From Paludibacteraceae bacterium (lineage in GTDB: Bacteria; Bacteroidota; Bacteroidia; Bacteroidales; Paludibacteraceae), in assembly GCA_024400125.1 (NCBI GenBank), contig JAKSNG010000014.1, forward strand, positions 1 to 49,065: DNA of 49,065 nt, written 5' to 3'. A program made the position numbers and the translations under genes. A model generated the notes under the pieces. That model made no database searches. It was given only the letters and a program-made list of their open reading frames with translations, and had not been told where the DNA came from. Each line of letters starts with the position of its first letter. Position 1 is the stretch's first letter. Positions 1 through 7,389 of this stretch are shown here, piece after piece.

Positions 1-60
1 CTCGCCCTGACGGATATATTCGTCAAACTCAGCAAATGGTATTTCTAATGGTTCTGTCAT
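1..60 (-). CDS. N-terminal fragment of a leftward gene, possibly Fic family
   Basis: Only the first 20 codons are in the window; the gene continues past the left edge. The ATG is at 58-60 on the minus strand, and a good Bacteroidetes promoter lies upstream at 95-126. The visible residues include EFDEYIRQGE. I associate EYIRQGE with the N-termini of some Bacteroidales Fic/DOC proteins, but 20 residues are not enough to assign a family. That a gene starts here is well supported; its identity is a guess. Confidence 0.45.
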   Translation of the reverse strand, partial: MTEPLEIPFAEFDEYIRQGE

Positions 61-94
61 CAGGCGTATATCCTTGTTTAAAACTTTTCCGCCG

Positions 95-126
95 CAAAGG
101 TAATACAAATTTTTGGAATGTGCAAA
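95..126 (-). promoter_or_regulatory. Promoter of the partial leftward gene
   Basis: Read on the minus strand, TTTG (123-126) is followed by a 20-bp spacer and TACCTTTG (95-102). This matches the Bacteroidetes primary sigma factor consensus TTTG / TAnnTTTG. The leader to the ATG at 60 is about 30 nt. Seventeen bases of the spacer, plus the -33 box, recur at 44304-44328 without a -7 box. Confidence 0.75.
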
Positions 127-217
127 TTTGAGCCGACTTTTTTGTTAAAAAAAATATTTTTTAGACAAAAATAGTGATTTTTGGAGGGGATAGAGTAACG
201 ATGAGAGTGGATTGGAA

Positions 218-329
218 CTATGTAAGTATGTAAGCACTTTTATAACTCTCGTCCACATACATATACATACACATATACATACACATATATACGGACGAAG
301 AATAGAAAATCGCTTACATACTTACATAG
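218..329. repeat. 112-bp element bounded by 18-bp perfect inverted repeats
   Basis: The 18-bp sequence at 218-235 (two tandem TATGTAAG units within it) is exactly the reverse complement of 312-329. The 76 bp between them include two copies of the 12-mer CATATACATACA (260-271, 272-283) and a partial third. The layout resembles a miniature inverted-repeat element, but I see no flanking target-site duplication. It could also be a large hairpin. Confidence 0.7.
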
Positions 330-339
330 AAAGTCAAAA

Positions 340-362
340 GTCCGCTTGCGCTAAAGTCGAAA
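340..362. repeat. Dispersed 23-bp repeat, copy 1
   Basis: Its reverse complement occurs exactly at 46451-46473, about 46 kb away. The core is GCTTGCGCTAAAGTCGAAA. Both copies sit in non-coding DNA among AAAGTC/ACTTT heptamer-like repeats. It is probably one of many genomic copies of a dispersed repeat. Confidence 0.75.
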
Positions 363-425
363 GGAGAAAGTCAAAAGAATTAAAGCAGGATTGGGGGCAC
401 AAGAATAAAGCAGCGACGGTATAGA

Positions 426-456
426 GTGGTCGCGGTGTGGTCGCGGTGTGGTCGCC
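426..456. repeat. Three 11-bp tandem units
   Basis: GTGGTCGCG starts at 426, 437 and 448 (the last base of the third copy differs), giving an 11-bp period, about one helical turn. It lies just downstream of the response regulator stop at 501. No function is evident. Confidence 0.6.
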
Positions 457-500
457 CGTTTACCTGCGGAAAAGTAGCGAGAATACACTCGATATTCCGA

Positions 501-1175
501 CTAATAGGTCAGTTTATAGCCTTTACCACGGACGGATTGGATGTGAACCGATGTTTGGACAAGCAACTTGCGCAAGTGATTGATATAGACACGCAAAGAC
601 CGAGACGCAAAAACATCGTCATTGTTCCACAAAGAACGTAAAATTAAATGCTTATCCACCAACTCATCCTTGTTTTGACACAGCAATAAGAGCAAGTCAC
701 TCTCCCGAGAAGGAAGATGCTGACCATCTAACTTTTGCTCGATTCCATCGAAGAATAGACCATCCAAATCAAACGTTTTCGGTTTGTTCTCCCAGTAGTT
801 GCGACTACGACGCAACAACGCTTCCATCTTATAAACTAACAACTCAATGGACAATGGTTTAGTCATATAGTCATCACAACCCTGCTCATACGCAGACAAG
901 ATAACTTCCATATTGGTGCTATTAGTGAGCACAATAATAGGTAAGGTGCTACCCATCTGACGGATTTCCTCCAGAACTTCAATGCCACTCTTCGTGCGCA
1001 AATCCAAAGATAATAGACACAAATCATAATGCGTTTGACATAACGAATTAAGCGTCTCCTGACCATCGGACTCTCTGTCCACATCATACCCTTTGGTTCG
1101 CAAAAAATCAGCCACAACTGTAGCTAAACTGACATCTTCATCACAAAGAAGAATCTTACTTGTTGTTTTAAGCAT
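501..1175 (-). CDS. rprY: OmpR-family response regulator, RprY-like, with Ser at the phosphorylation position
   Basis: A 224-residue, full-length two-domain regulator: receiver (about 1-120) and winged-helix DNA-binding domain (about 130-224, ending in RGKGYKLTY). It resembles the Bacteroidales orphan regulator RprY in overall sequence. The acidic pocket (D12, E13), T84 and K106 are present. At the position of the phosphorylated Asp, eight residues before the conserved Gly64, the codon is TCT (Ser56) within CLLSLDLRTKSG. Asp58 two residues later is the nearest acid. No histidine kinase gene is adjacent. This suggests phosphorylation-independent activity, or use of a shifted Asp. The symbol is by resemblance only. 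Confidence 0.85.
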   Translation of the reverse strand: MLKTTSKILLCDEDVSLATVVADFLRTKGYDVDRESDGQETLNSLCQTHYDLCLLSLDLRTKSGIEVLEEIRQMGSTLPIIVLTNSTNMEVILSAYEQGCDDYMTKPLSIELLVYKMEALLRRSRNYWENKPKTFDLDGLFFDGIEQKLDGQHLPSRESDLLLLLCQNKDELVDKHLILRSLWNNDDVFASRSLRVYINHLRKLLVQTSVHIQSVRGKGYKLTY

Positions 1176-1349
1176 CGTTTTTTAATATTTCTTTATAAAA
1201 ACATGCCGCAAAAATCATGCCAAAAGGAGTAATTATAGCAAAATTTGCAAAACTTATACACTAAAATACAAAAGTTACTGGCAAAATTTGCATATTTGCA
1301 AAAAATATAGTACTTTTGCAACCTGAAAACCTAAAAACAGCGCACTCTT
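1176..1349. other. Intergenic region between divergent rprY and ansA
   Basis: This is a 174-bp AT-rich spacer. The rightward promoter of the asparaginase gene is clear (1287-1318). I could not find an equally good leftward promoter for the response regulator, which may depend on another factor or on a weaker match. Confidence 0.5.
1287..1318 (+). promoter_or_regulatory. Promoter of ansA-pepD
   Basis: TTTG (1287-1290), a 20-bp spacer and TACTTTTG (1311-1318) match the Bacteroidetes consensus. The ATG is at 1350, so the leader is about 25 nt. Confidence 0.8.
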
Positions 1350-2384
1350 ATGAGTAAAGTACTGCTAATACTAACCGGAGGCACCATTTGCATGGTCCGC
1401 AACCAAGAGACAGGTTCATTACACCCTGCGGCAAAAGAGACATTCCAAAACTTTGTGCCCGAACTATTCGCGTCGGAAATTCAAGTGGACTTATTACCCT
1501 TTGATCCACTGATTGATTCGTCAGACATCAATCCAAACAATTGGGTACGTATGGCTAAAACTATCTATGATCACTACGACCAATATGACGGTTTTGTTAT
1601 TCTGCACGGTACAGACACCATGTCCTACTCGGGTTCGGCACTGAGTTTTATGTTGCAGAACTTGTCCAAACCAGTGGTGTTCACAGGAAGTCAGTTGCCT
1701 GTCGGAGTGCTGCGCTCGGACGCCAAAGAAAACCTGCTGACATCCATTGAGATAGCTGCCGCAAAAGATGAAGATGGTAACGCCATCGTCCCTGAAGTGT
1801 GCATATACTTCGAAGACCGACTCTTCCGCGCTAACCGCACAACCAAGCGAAACGCAGAGCATTTCTCTGCCTTCAATTCCTACAACTATCCAGCACTTGC
1901 CAAAGCTGGTGTGCACATCACTTATCAGCCACACTTAGTACACTACTCCGACATCCAACAGCCACTACAACTGCGCATTAAGAGCAACTGCAATGTTGCC
2001 ATACTCAAACTATTCCCAGGCATCACACGCGCCGTTGTACACTCGCTACTATCCACCGAAGGTCTGCGTGGCGTCGTATTAGAGACATACGGTTCCGGCA
2101 ATGCACCTTCCGTAGAATGGCTATACGAGGAACTGCGAGAAGCCGTCGAAAAAGGTATCATCATCGTCAACAAGACCCAATGTAATACTGGCTCCGTAGA
2201 GATGGGACGGTACGAGACATCACTCAACTTGGTCAAAGCAGGCGTGCTGTCTGGCTACGACATCACAACCGAAGCGCTGCTCACTAAGATGATGTGCCTA
2301 TTCGGCGAAAACCCAGACAATACAGAAGAAGTACGCCACGCGCTCCAACAAGATTTATGCGGAGAAGTAACTATCGAAAATTAA
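1350..2384 (+). CDS. ansA: Type I (cytoplasmic) L-asparaginase
   Basis: A 344-residue enzyme that hydrolyses L-asparagine to aspartate and ammonia. The N-terminal TGGTI motif places the nucleophilic threonine at Thr12. The second catalytic site HGTDT holds Thr88-Asp89, and Lys166 lies in NRTTKRNAE, as in the AnsA family. There is no signal peptide, consistent with the cytoplasmic type. It is followed after 21 bp by a dipeptidase gene and is probably cotranscribed with it, suggesting joint peptide and amino-acid catabolism. The start follows directly after the promoter. Confidence 0.95.
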   Translation: MSKVLLILTGGTICMVRNQETGSLHPAAKETFQNFVPELFASEIQVDLLPFDPLIDSSDINPNNWVRMAKTIYDHYDQYDGFVILHGTDTMSYSGSALSFMLQNLSKPVVFTGSQLPVGVLRSDAKENLLTSIEIAAAKDEDGNAIVPEVCIYFEDRLFRANRTTKRNAEHFSAFNSYNYPALAKAGVHITYQPHLVHYSDIQQPLQLRIKSNCNVAILKLFPGITRAVVHSLLSTEGLRGVVLETYGSGNAPSVEWLYEELREAVEKGIIIVNKTQCNTGSVEMGRYETSLNLVKAGVLSGYDITTEALLTKMMCLFGENPDNTEEVRHALQQDLCGEVTIEN

Positions 2385-2405
2385 ACTAATAATAAAGATA
2401 AGATT

Positions 2406-3851
2406 ATGAAAAACCTCCAACCTCAAGGTGTGTGGAACAATTTCTACAGCCTTACACAGATTCCTCGTCCATCGGGAAAGAAAAAAGAGATTTCCGATTT
2501 TGTCGCTAACTTTGGTCGCAGTCTTGGTTTAGAGACTATCGTAGATCAGATTGGTAATGTGATTATTCGTAAACCTGCCAGCGCTGGATATGAGAATCAT
2601 CCAGGTGTGATTCTACAAGGACACTTGGATATGGTGCCTCAGAAGAACTCCGACAAGGTGTTTGACTTCGAGAAAGACCCCATACGCGCGTACATAGAAG
2701 ATAATAATGAATGGGTGACAGCCGACGGCACCACATTAGGTGCAGACAATGGTATCGGCGTGGCTACTGCAATGGCTATTTTAGCCGATAAATCCGTGGT
2801 TCATCCACCATTAGAAGCCTTGTTTACGGTCGATGAAGAGACAGGTATGTATGGCGCATTTGATTTGAAAGGCGGCATGCTGAATGGTAAGTACTTGCTG
2901 AACTTAGACTCCGAAGAGGAAGGAGCATTGTACATCGGTTGTGCAGGTGGTGTAGATACGACTGCTACCTTTGATTTTGAACCAGTACCTGTAGAAGAAG
3001 GTGACATCGCCATGGAGATTAAAGTCTTTGGTTGCAAAGGCGGTCACTCCGGTTGTGATATTCACATGCAGCGCGCCAGCGCCAATAAGTTGCTGTTCAG
3101 AGTACTCAAAGACGCAGTAAGCGACTACGAAGCCCGATTGGTTTCGGCACAAGGAGGAAGCCTGCGTAACGCTATCGCACGCGAGGCTTCTGCTATTGTT
3201 ACTATTCCAGCCGAAGGAAAGGACGATTTTGTCGATTTCATCGGTGAATGTGAAGACTTATTCATCCGCGAGTATGATGGCGTAGAAGACAATATCCATG
3301 TCGAAGTAGCCGAAGTGGCTTGCCCTAAGACAGAGATGCCAGAGGATGTACAAGACTTCCTGATTCATGCTATTACGCTTTGTCCACATGGTGTGTATCG
3401 CGTTATTCCTGAGAAACCAGAAATTGTGGAAACGAGTAACAACTTATCCATGATAAAGACAGAAGGCAATCAAGTGATTATCTACTGTTTGACCCGCTCC
3501 AGTGTAGAGAGCCGCAAAGAAGAACTGCAGCAAGTGATTCATTCTGCCTTCTCATTGGCTGGTGCAAAAGTGGAATTCTCTGGTTCATATCCAGGATGGA
3601 AACCCAACATGAAGAGCAATCTGCTGCGTGTGATGCAGGATGTATATACGAAAGAGTTTGGTAATGCTCCAGAGGTGATTATTATTCACGCCGGATTGGA
3701 ATGTGGTATCATCGGTCGCAACTATCCAGAGATGGAAATGATTTCCTTTGGTCCAACGATTGAGCACCCACACTCACCAGACGAGCGTGTGAATATTGCT
3801 ACCGTGCAAAAGATGTATCAATACGTACTGGCTGTGCTCAAAGCTTTATAA
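2406..3851 (+). CDS. pepD: Aminoacyl-histidine dipeptidase (PepD, M20 family)
   Basis: A 481-residue metallodipeptidase of the cytosolic Xaa-His dipeptidase family. Di-zinc ligands and catalytic acids are visible: H73 and D75 in GHLDM, D114 in LGADNGIG, E144-E145 in DEETG, D168, and a C-terminal HPHSPDE segment. It likely cleaves dipeptides such as carnosine or other Xaa-His substrates. It follows ansA with a 21-bp gap and overlaps the 3' end of convergent recX by 14 bp. A second, diverged copy of the same length lies at 36111-37553. Confidence 0.93.
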   Translation: MKNLQPQGVWNNFYSLTQIPRPSGKKKEISDFVANFGRSLGLETIVDQIGNVIIRKPASAGYENHPGVILQGHLDMVPQKNSDKVFDFEKDPIRAYIEDNNEWVTADGTTLGADNGIGVATAMAILADKSVVHPPLEALFTVDEETGMYGAFDLKGGMLNGKYLLNLDSEEEGALYIGCAGGVDTTATFDFEPVPVEEGDIAMEIKVFGCKGGHSGCDIHMQRASANKLLFRVLKDAVSDYEARLVSAQGGSLRNAIAREASAIVTIPAEGKDDFVDFIGECEDLFIREYDGVEDNIHVEVAEVACPKTEMPEDVQDFLIHAITLCPHGVYRVIPEKPEIVETSNNLSMIKTEGNQVIIYCLTRSSVESRKEELQQVIHSAFSLAGAKVEFSGSYPGWKPNMKSNLLRVMQDVYTKEFGNAPEVIIIHAGLECGIIGRNYPEMEMISFGPTIEHPHSPDERVNIATVQKMYQYVLAVLKAL

Positions 3852-4275
3852 TCTCACGAATGAGGTCATACTCAAAACCTCGTTGAATCAAGAATCGCGC
3901 TACTTGCTCCCAAGTGGCGCCTTTCTTTTTAGACGCGACCTTGGTTAAGATTCGTTTATATTCGATTTCATCGAACGAATCGAGGGCTTTTTGGATAGCG
4001 TCTTCGGGCAGTCGCTTATACTGCAACATCATTTTGACTTTGATACGTCCCCACCCCTGGTACTTGATTTTGTCGTTGGTAAACGCCGCGCAATACCGTT
4101 CAGCATTGGTATAGTTAGCTTCCTGCAAATGGGCAAGGATAGCGGCTATCTGTTTCTCCTCTGCTCCCCATTGGTACAGTTTTTCCTTCACCTCAAACGG
4201 GCAATGCTCAGCAGCAGCACAGTAGGCTTCTGCTTTATGCCTCAATTCGTCCATAGACAAAGCGGTCTTTTCCAT
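3838..4275 (-). CDS. recX: RecX regulatory protein
   Basis: A 145-residue basic helical protein of the RecX family, which modulates RecA filament assembly. Tandem three-helix repeats are recognisable, including NDKIKYQGWGRIKVKMML and the C-terminal WEQVARFLIQRGFEYDLIREII. I chose the ATG at 4275 (MEKTALSMDELR). The upstream start at 4317 would add an unlikely tail inside prmC, and 4254 is also possible. It overlaps the end of prmC by 41 nt and is probably translated from the prmC message. No recA gene is in the window. Confidence 0.85.
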   Translation of the reverse strand: MEKTALSMDELRHKAEAYCAAAEHCPFEVKEKLYQWGAEEKQIAAILAHLQEANYTNAERYCAAFTNDKIKYQGWGRIKVKMMLQYKRLPEDAIQKALDSFDEIEYKRILTKVASKKKGATWEQVARFLIQRGFEYDLIREIIKL

Positions 4276-5044
4276 ATTGGTCTTGGTATAAGTGTATATC
4301 CGTATAATGACACGCACGGAGAAGTTGTATCATTGCTGCTCCGAAGCGCTCGTTGATTTCAAAGAATAAGTGGGTTGCCTTACGTAACTCAGCTATACGA
4401 CGATAGAAGAGCAAGGGATTATCGTCTGGCACAAAAAGTGCGGTATGAGGTTCATAATCTAATACATTGCTCTTCATATCCACTTTCTCGCTATTCGTGA
4501 CATAGGGCGGATTGCTGACGATGATATCAAAATCGTCGATCTCATCGGTAAGGATATCCTTGTGTTCAAATATAACCGGTAGCTGATTACGGACGGCATT
4601 TTGCTGAGCTACTTGTAGCGCCTTCTCGCTGACGTCCACACCTGTGACTTGCCAGGTAGGTTGAGCTTGCTGTAAAGCGAGCGCGATGCAGCCGCTACCC
4701 GTACCGATATCTAAGACACGCAGATGGGGAGTGGTGACTTGACGGGTGATAAGCGTCACTAATTCTGCGGTCTCCGGACGAGGGATAAGTGTAGCAGAAT
4801 TGACCAATAAATCGAGTCCAGACCACAAACAATGCCCAAAAATGTATTCAATTGGCTCTTTTTTGCATAATCTTTGCAAAATTATTTCGATATTTGAAAT
4901 ATTTTGTGTATCTTTGCCGCACAAAACGTCTGTACGTGTTAATCCTGTTGTTTCTTCGATGACCCAAAATGCCAATTCGCGGGCTTCGGATAGCGAATAA
5001 ACAGGCTGCAAAGAGGAGACGATATGGTCAAAAATTTGTTTCAC
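4235..5044 (-). CDS. prmC: Release factor glutamine N5-methyltransferase
   Basis: A 269-residue SAM-dependent methyltransferase that modifies the GGQ glutamine of peptide release factors. The SAM motif VLDIGTGSGCIALAL and the diagnostic NPPY motif (in IVSNPPYV) are present, along with the N-terminal helical release-factor-binding domain. A start at the ATG at 5059 would encode the -7 promoter element itself as MYFCS. The better start is the GTG at 5042-5044 (VKQIFDHIV), which aligns with the N-termini of Bacteroides homologues. That makes the mRNA nearly leaderless. The gene diverges from ribD, with 19 bp between start codons. Confidence 0.9.
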   Translation of the reverse strand: MKQIFDHIVSSLQPVYSLSEARELAFWVIEETTGLTRTDVLCGKDTQNISNIEIILQRLCKKEPIEYIFGHCLWSGLDLLVNSATLIPRPETAELVTLITRQVTTPHLRVLDIGTGSGCIALALQQAQPTWQVTGVDVSEKALQVAQQNAVRNQLPVIFEHKDILTDEIDDFDIIVSNPPYVTNSEKVDMKSNVLDYEPHTALFVPDDNPLLFYRRIAELRKATHLFFEINERFGAAMIQLLRACHYTDIHLYQDQYGKDRFVYGRIEA

Positions 5045-5048
5045 GCTG

Positions 5049-5080
5049 CAAAAGTACAAAAAAATGTTGGAATACGCAAA
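5049..5080 (-). promoter_or_regulatory. Promoter of prmC-recX, overlapping the ribD start
   Basis: On the minus strand, TTTG (5077-5080), a 20-bp spacer and TACTTTTG (5049-5056) are followed by CAGC and then GTG. The -33 box lies inside the first codons of divergent ribD. Transcription would begin within a few bases of the GTG codon. Confidence 0.8.
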
Positions 5081-6032
5081 ATATATTGCACATTGTATTG
5101 AATTAGCTCGTTTAGGGCAGTATTATGTGGCACCCAATCCGATGGTTGGTGCAGTATTGGTATATGAGAACGGCACACAAGAAGAAGTGATAGGTCAAGG
5201 CTGGCATCAGCGTTATGGAGAAGCACATGCCGAAGTGAACTGTTTTGCGAGTGTGCGCCAAGAGGACGAAGATAAGATTTCCGAATCGACCTTGTTTGTC
5301 AGTTTGGAGCCCTGCTCACATTATGGCAAGACGCCGCCTTGCGCCGATTTGATTATTCGTAAAGGTGTACGACGTGTGGTGGTGGGACAATTAGATCCGA
5401 ATCCGAAAGTAGCAGGACAAGGCGTGCAACGCATTCGCGAAGCAGGCATTGAAGTGGTAGTGGGTGTAATGGAAAAAGAGTGCCGCGAGTTAAATAAGCG
5501 TTTCTTATGTTTGCACGAGCAACATCGTCCGTATGTGATACTCAAATGGGCACAAACTGCCGATGGATTCATCGATTATAAGCGAACCGAACGAGGAGCA
5601 GGAGACAAAGGAGGAGCACTGGTTATTTCGACTCCATTGAATAAAATGCTCGTTCATCGTATGCGTGCAGAGAACATGGCTATTATGGTAGGAACAAACA
5701 CCGCAGTGCTGGATAATCCGCGTCTATTGAATACCCATTGGGCAGGACGCCACCCTATTCGTGTGGTTTTAGACCGACATGGACGTATTCCTGCAGATAG
5801 CAAGATCTTCTCGGATGAAGCAGAGACAATCGTTTATCGAGAGAACACAGACTGGTCATTTATCTTAACGGACTTAGCGGCACGCGGGATACATTCGATA
5901 GTAGTAGAAGGCGGCGCACAACTACTCACCCACATCATTCAATCGGGTGTTTATGACGAGATACATGTCGAGAAATCGGCTATCACGATTGGTGATGGAA
6001 TACCTGCTCCGCAGTTGCCTCAAGAGTCTTAA
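5064..6032 (+). CDS. ribD: Bifunctional riboflavin biosynthesis deaminase/reductase
   Basis: A 322-residue two-domain protein for the deamination and reduction steps after GTP cyclohydrolase II. The N-terminal deaminase domain (about 1-145) holds the zinc site: H55-A-E57, with C84 and C93 in PCSHYGKTPPC. The C-terminal reductase domain (about 150-322) contains LKWAQTADGFID and VVEGGAQLL. The start MLEYAKYIAHCIELA matches the family N-terminus. The gene converges on the spmAB-like gene with a 4-bp overlap. No strong promoter sits immediately upstream. A candidate TATCTTTG at 4909-4916 lies inside prmC but its -33 box is TTTC. Confidence 0.94.
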   Translation: MLEYAKYIAHCIELARLGQYYVAPNPMVGAVLVYENGTQEEVIGQGWHQRYGEAHAEVNCFASVRQEDEDKISESTLFVSLEPCSHYGKTPPCADLIIRKGVRRVVVGQLDPNPKVAGQGVQRIREAGIEVVVGVMEKECRELNKRFLCLHEQHRPYVILKWAQTADGFIDYKRTERGAGDKGGALVISTPLNKMLVHRMRAENMAIMVGTNTAVLDNPRLLNTHWAGRHPIRVVLDRHGRIPADSKIFSDEAETIVYRENTDWSFILTDLAARGIHSIVVEGGAQLLTHIIQSGVYDEIHVEKSAITIGDGIPAPQLPQES

Positions 6033-7261
6033 TAGAAGAAGAGGTATCCCAGCAAAATAGCTGCTAATATACCGATGAAATCGGCAAATAACCCACACGC
6101 TACTGCATAGCGTGTGTTTTTGATATTCACGCTACCGAAATACACAGCAAGTATATAGAACGTAGTGTCTGTTGATCCTTGCACAATACTAACTAATCGT
6201 CCCACGAAGGAGTCTGCTCCGTATTGCACCATGGCATCGACCATCAGTCCGCGTGCGCCACTACCGCTAAGAGGACGCATCAGCGCCGTCGGCAAAGCTG
6301 GCACAAAATCGGTATTGAGTCCCATGAGAGCGAAGATCCATGCCATCCCTTTGACGAGCATGTCCATACCGCCGCTGGCGCGGAACATACCCACAGCAAC
6401 GAGAATAGCAATGAGGTAAGGGATGATACCAACAGCCGTTTTGAAACCATCTTTAGCACCATCAATAAAGGCGTCATAGACATTGATTTTACGGACAGCA
6501 CCCGCCAAGACAAACCAAACGATAACGCCCAACAACAGCACCGCTGCGAGAATACCAGACCAGCGACTAACCACTTCCTGCGGGAACACAGATGCCGCCC
6601 AAAGAATAAGCGCTACAAAGAGAGTTAGTCCACCTAATGTACCTAAGACGACTTTGTTGAGGAGGTTGATTTTTTGGGCAATAGCCACAGAGATAAGCCC
6701 TGCCATCGCTGCAAAATAGGTAGCTAATAGAATCGGCAAGAATACGTCTGCGGGATTGGCTGCACCCAACTGTGCCCGATAAGTCATGATGGAAACGGGT
6801 ACGAGAGTGAGACCACTGGTGACTAAGACAAGGAACATAATCATCGAGTTAGAAGCCTTAGTCTTGTCGGGATTAGACTCTTGCATTTCGCGCATGGCTT
6901 GCAGTCCTAAAGGAGTGGCAGCATTATCTATTCCCAACATCGTGGCTGATATATTCATGAGTATTGAACCAAAAGCAGGGTGTCCTTTGGGCAATTCTGG
7001 AAAGATACGTGTGAAGAACGGGCTGACAACACGAGACATCTGATTGATAACGCCAGCTTTTTCGCCAATCTTCATGATGCCCATCCACAAAGATAGGACA
7101 CCGGTCAAACCGATACTGATTTCAAAACCTGTCTTAGCAGAGGCAAAGGTAGAGTTCAGAATCTCGTTAAAGATGTCTGTTTGTCCAAAACACAGACATT
7201 GAATGATGCCAAAGACGATGGCTAATAAGATGAGTGCAATCCAGATGTAATTGAGTAGCAT
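6029..7261 (-). CDS. Fused SpmA-SpmB-like nucleoside-recognition (Gate) membrane protein
   Basis: A 410-residue polytopic membrane protein with two Gate-type halves, corresponding to the spore maturation proteins SpmA and SpmB joined in one chain, a common Bacteroidetes arrangement. Hydrophobic segments run throughout. Conserved-looking segments are LMNISATMLGIDNAATPLG in the first half and ALPTALMRPLSGSGARG in the second. The substrate is unknown; the family is related to nucleoside transporters, and a sporulation role is not implied. Its start codon lies 16 bp from a 16-unit heptamer array, so the array falls in the 5' region of this leftward gene. Confidence 0.88.
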   Translation of the reverse strand: MLLNYIWIALILLAIVFGIIQCLCFGQTDIFNEILNSTFASAKTGFEISIGLTGVLSLWMGIMKIGEKAGVINQMSRVVSPFFTRIFPELPKGHPAFGSILMNISATMLGIDNAATPLGLQAMREMQESNPDKTKASNSMIMFLVLVTSGLTLVPVSIMTYRAQLGAANPADVFLPILLATYFAAMAGLISVAIAQKINLLNKVVLGTLGGLTLFVALILWAASVFPQEVVSRWSGILAAVLLLGVIVWFVLAGAVRKINVYDAFIDGAKDGFKTAVGIIPYLIAILVAVGMFRASGGMDMLVKGMAWIFALMGLNTDFVPALPTALMRPLSGSGARGLMVDAMVQYGADSFVGRLVSIVQGSTDTTFYILAVYFGSVNIKNTRYAVACGLFADFIGILAAILLGYLFFY

Positions 7262-7277
7262 AGTTGAGAAATTTGAG

Positions 7278-7389
7278 TATGGAATATGGAGTATGGAATA
7301 TGGAGTATGGAATATGGAGTATGGAGTATGGAGTATGGAATATGGAATATGGAGTATGGAATATGGAGTATGGAGTATGGAATATGGAG
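7278..7389. repeat. 16 tandem TATGGAR heptamers
   Basis: Sixteen consecutive 7-bp units, TATGGAA or TATGGAG, run without interruption. Only the seventh base varies. The last unit ends at 7389 and the folC stop codon occupies 7390-7392, so the array exactly abuts it. The left end is 16 bp from the start of the spmAB-like gene. The array lies in the folC/spmAB intergenic region and would be transcribed as their junction. Confidence 0.95.

Larger units (their letters stand above)
130..500. other. Repeat-rich intergenic region without a credible gene
   Basis: This spacer of about 370 bp separates the partial leftward gene from the end of the response regulator. It holds an 18-bp inverted repeat around CATATACATACA repeats (218-329), a 23-bp sequence that recurs near the right end of the window (340-362), and three 11-bp units (426-456). 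Open frames here translate into His-Ile-Thr runs from the simple repeats and are not believable genes. Confidence 0.7.

Noticed and set aside
212..424. Rightward open frame with His-Ile-Thr repeats
   Set aside because: It is a translation of the CATATACATACA simple repeats and the dispersed repeat, with no family signal and no promoter.
5045..5059. ATG at 5059 as the prmC start
   Set aside because: The added codons are the -7 promoter element and lie at or before the expected transcription start; GTG 5044 fits the family better.
7278..7389. Possible CRISPR array
   Set aside because: Units are 7 bp with no spacers and no cas genes nearby; it is a simple tandem repeat.
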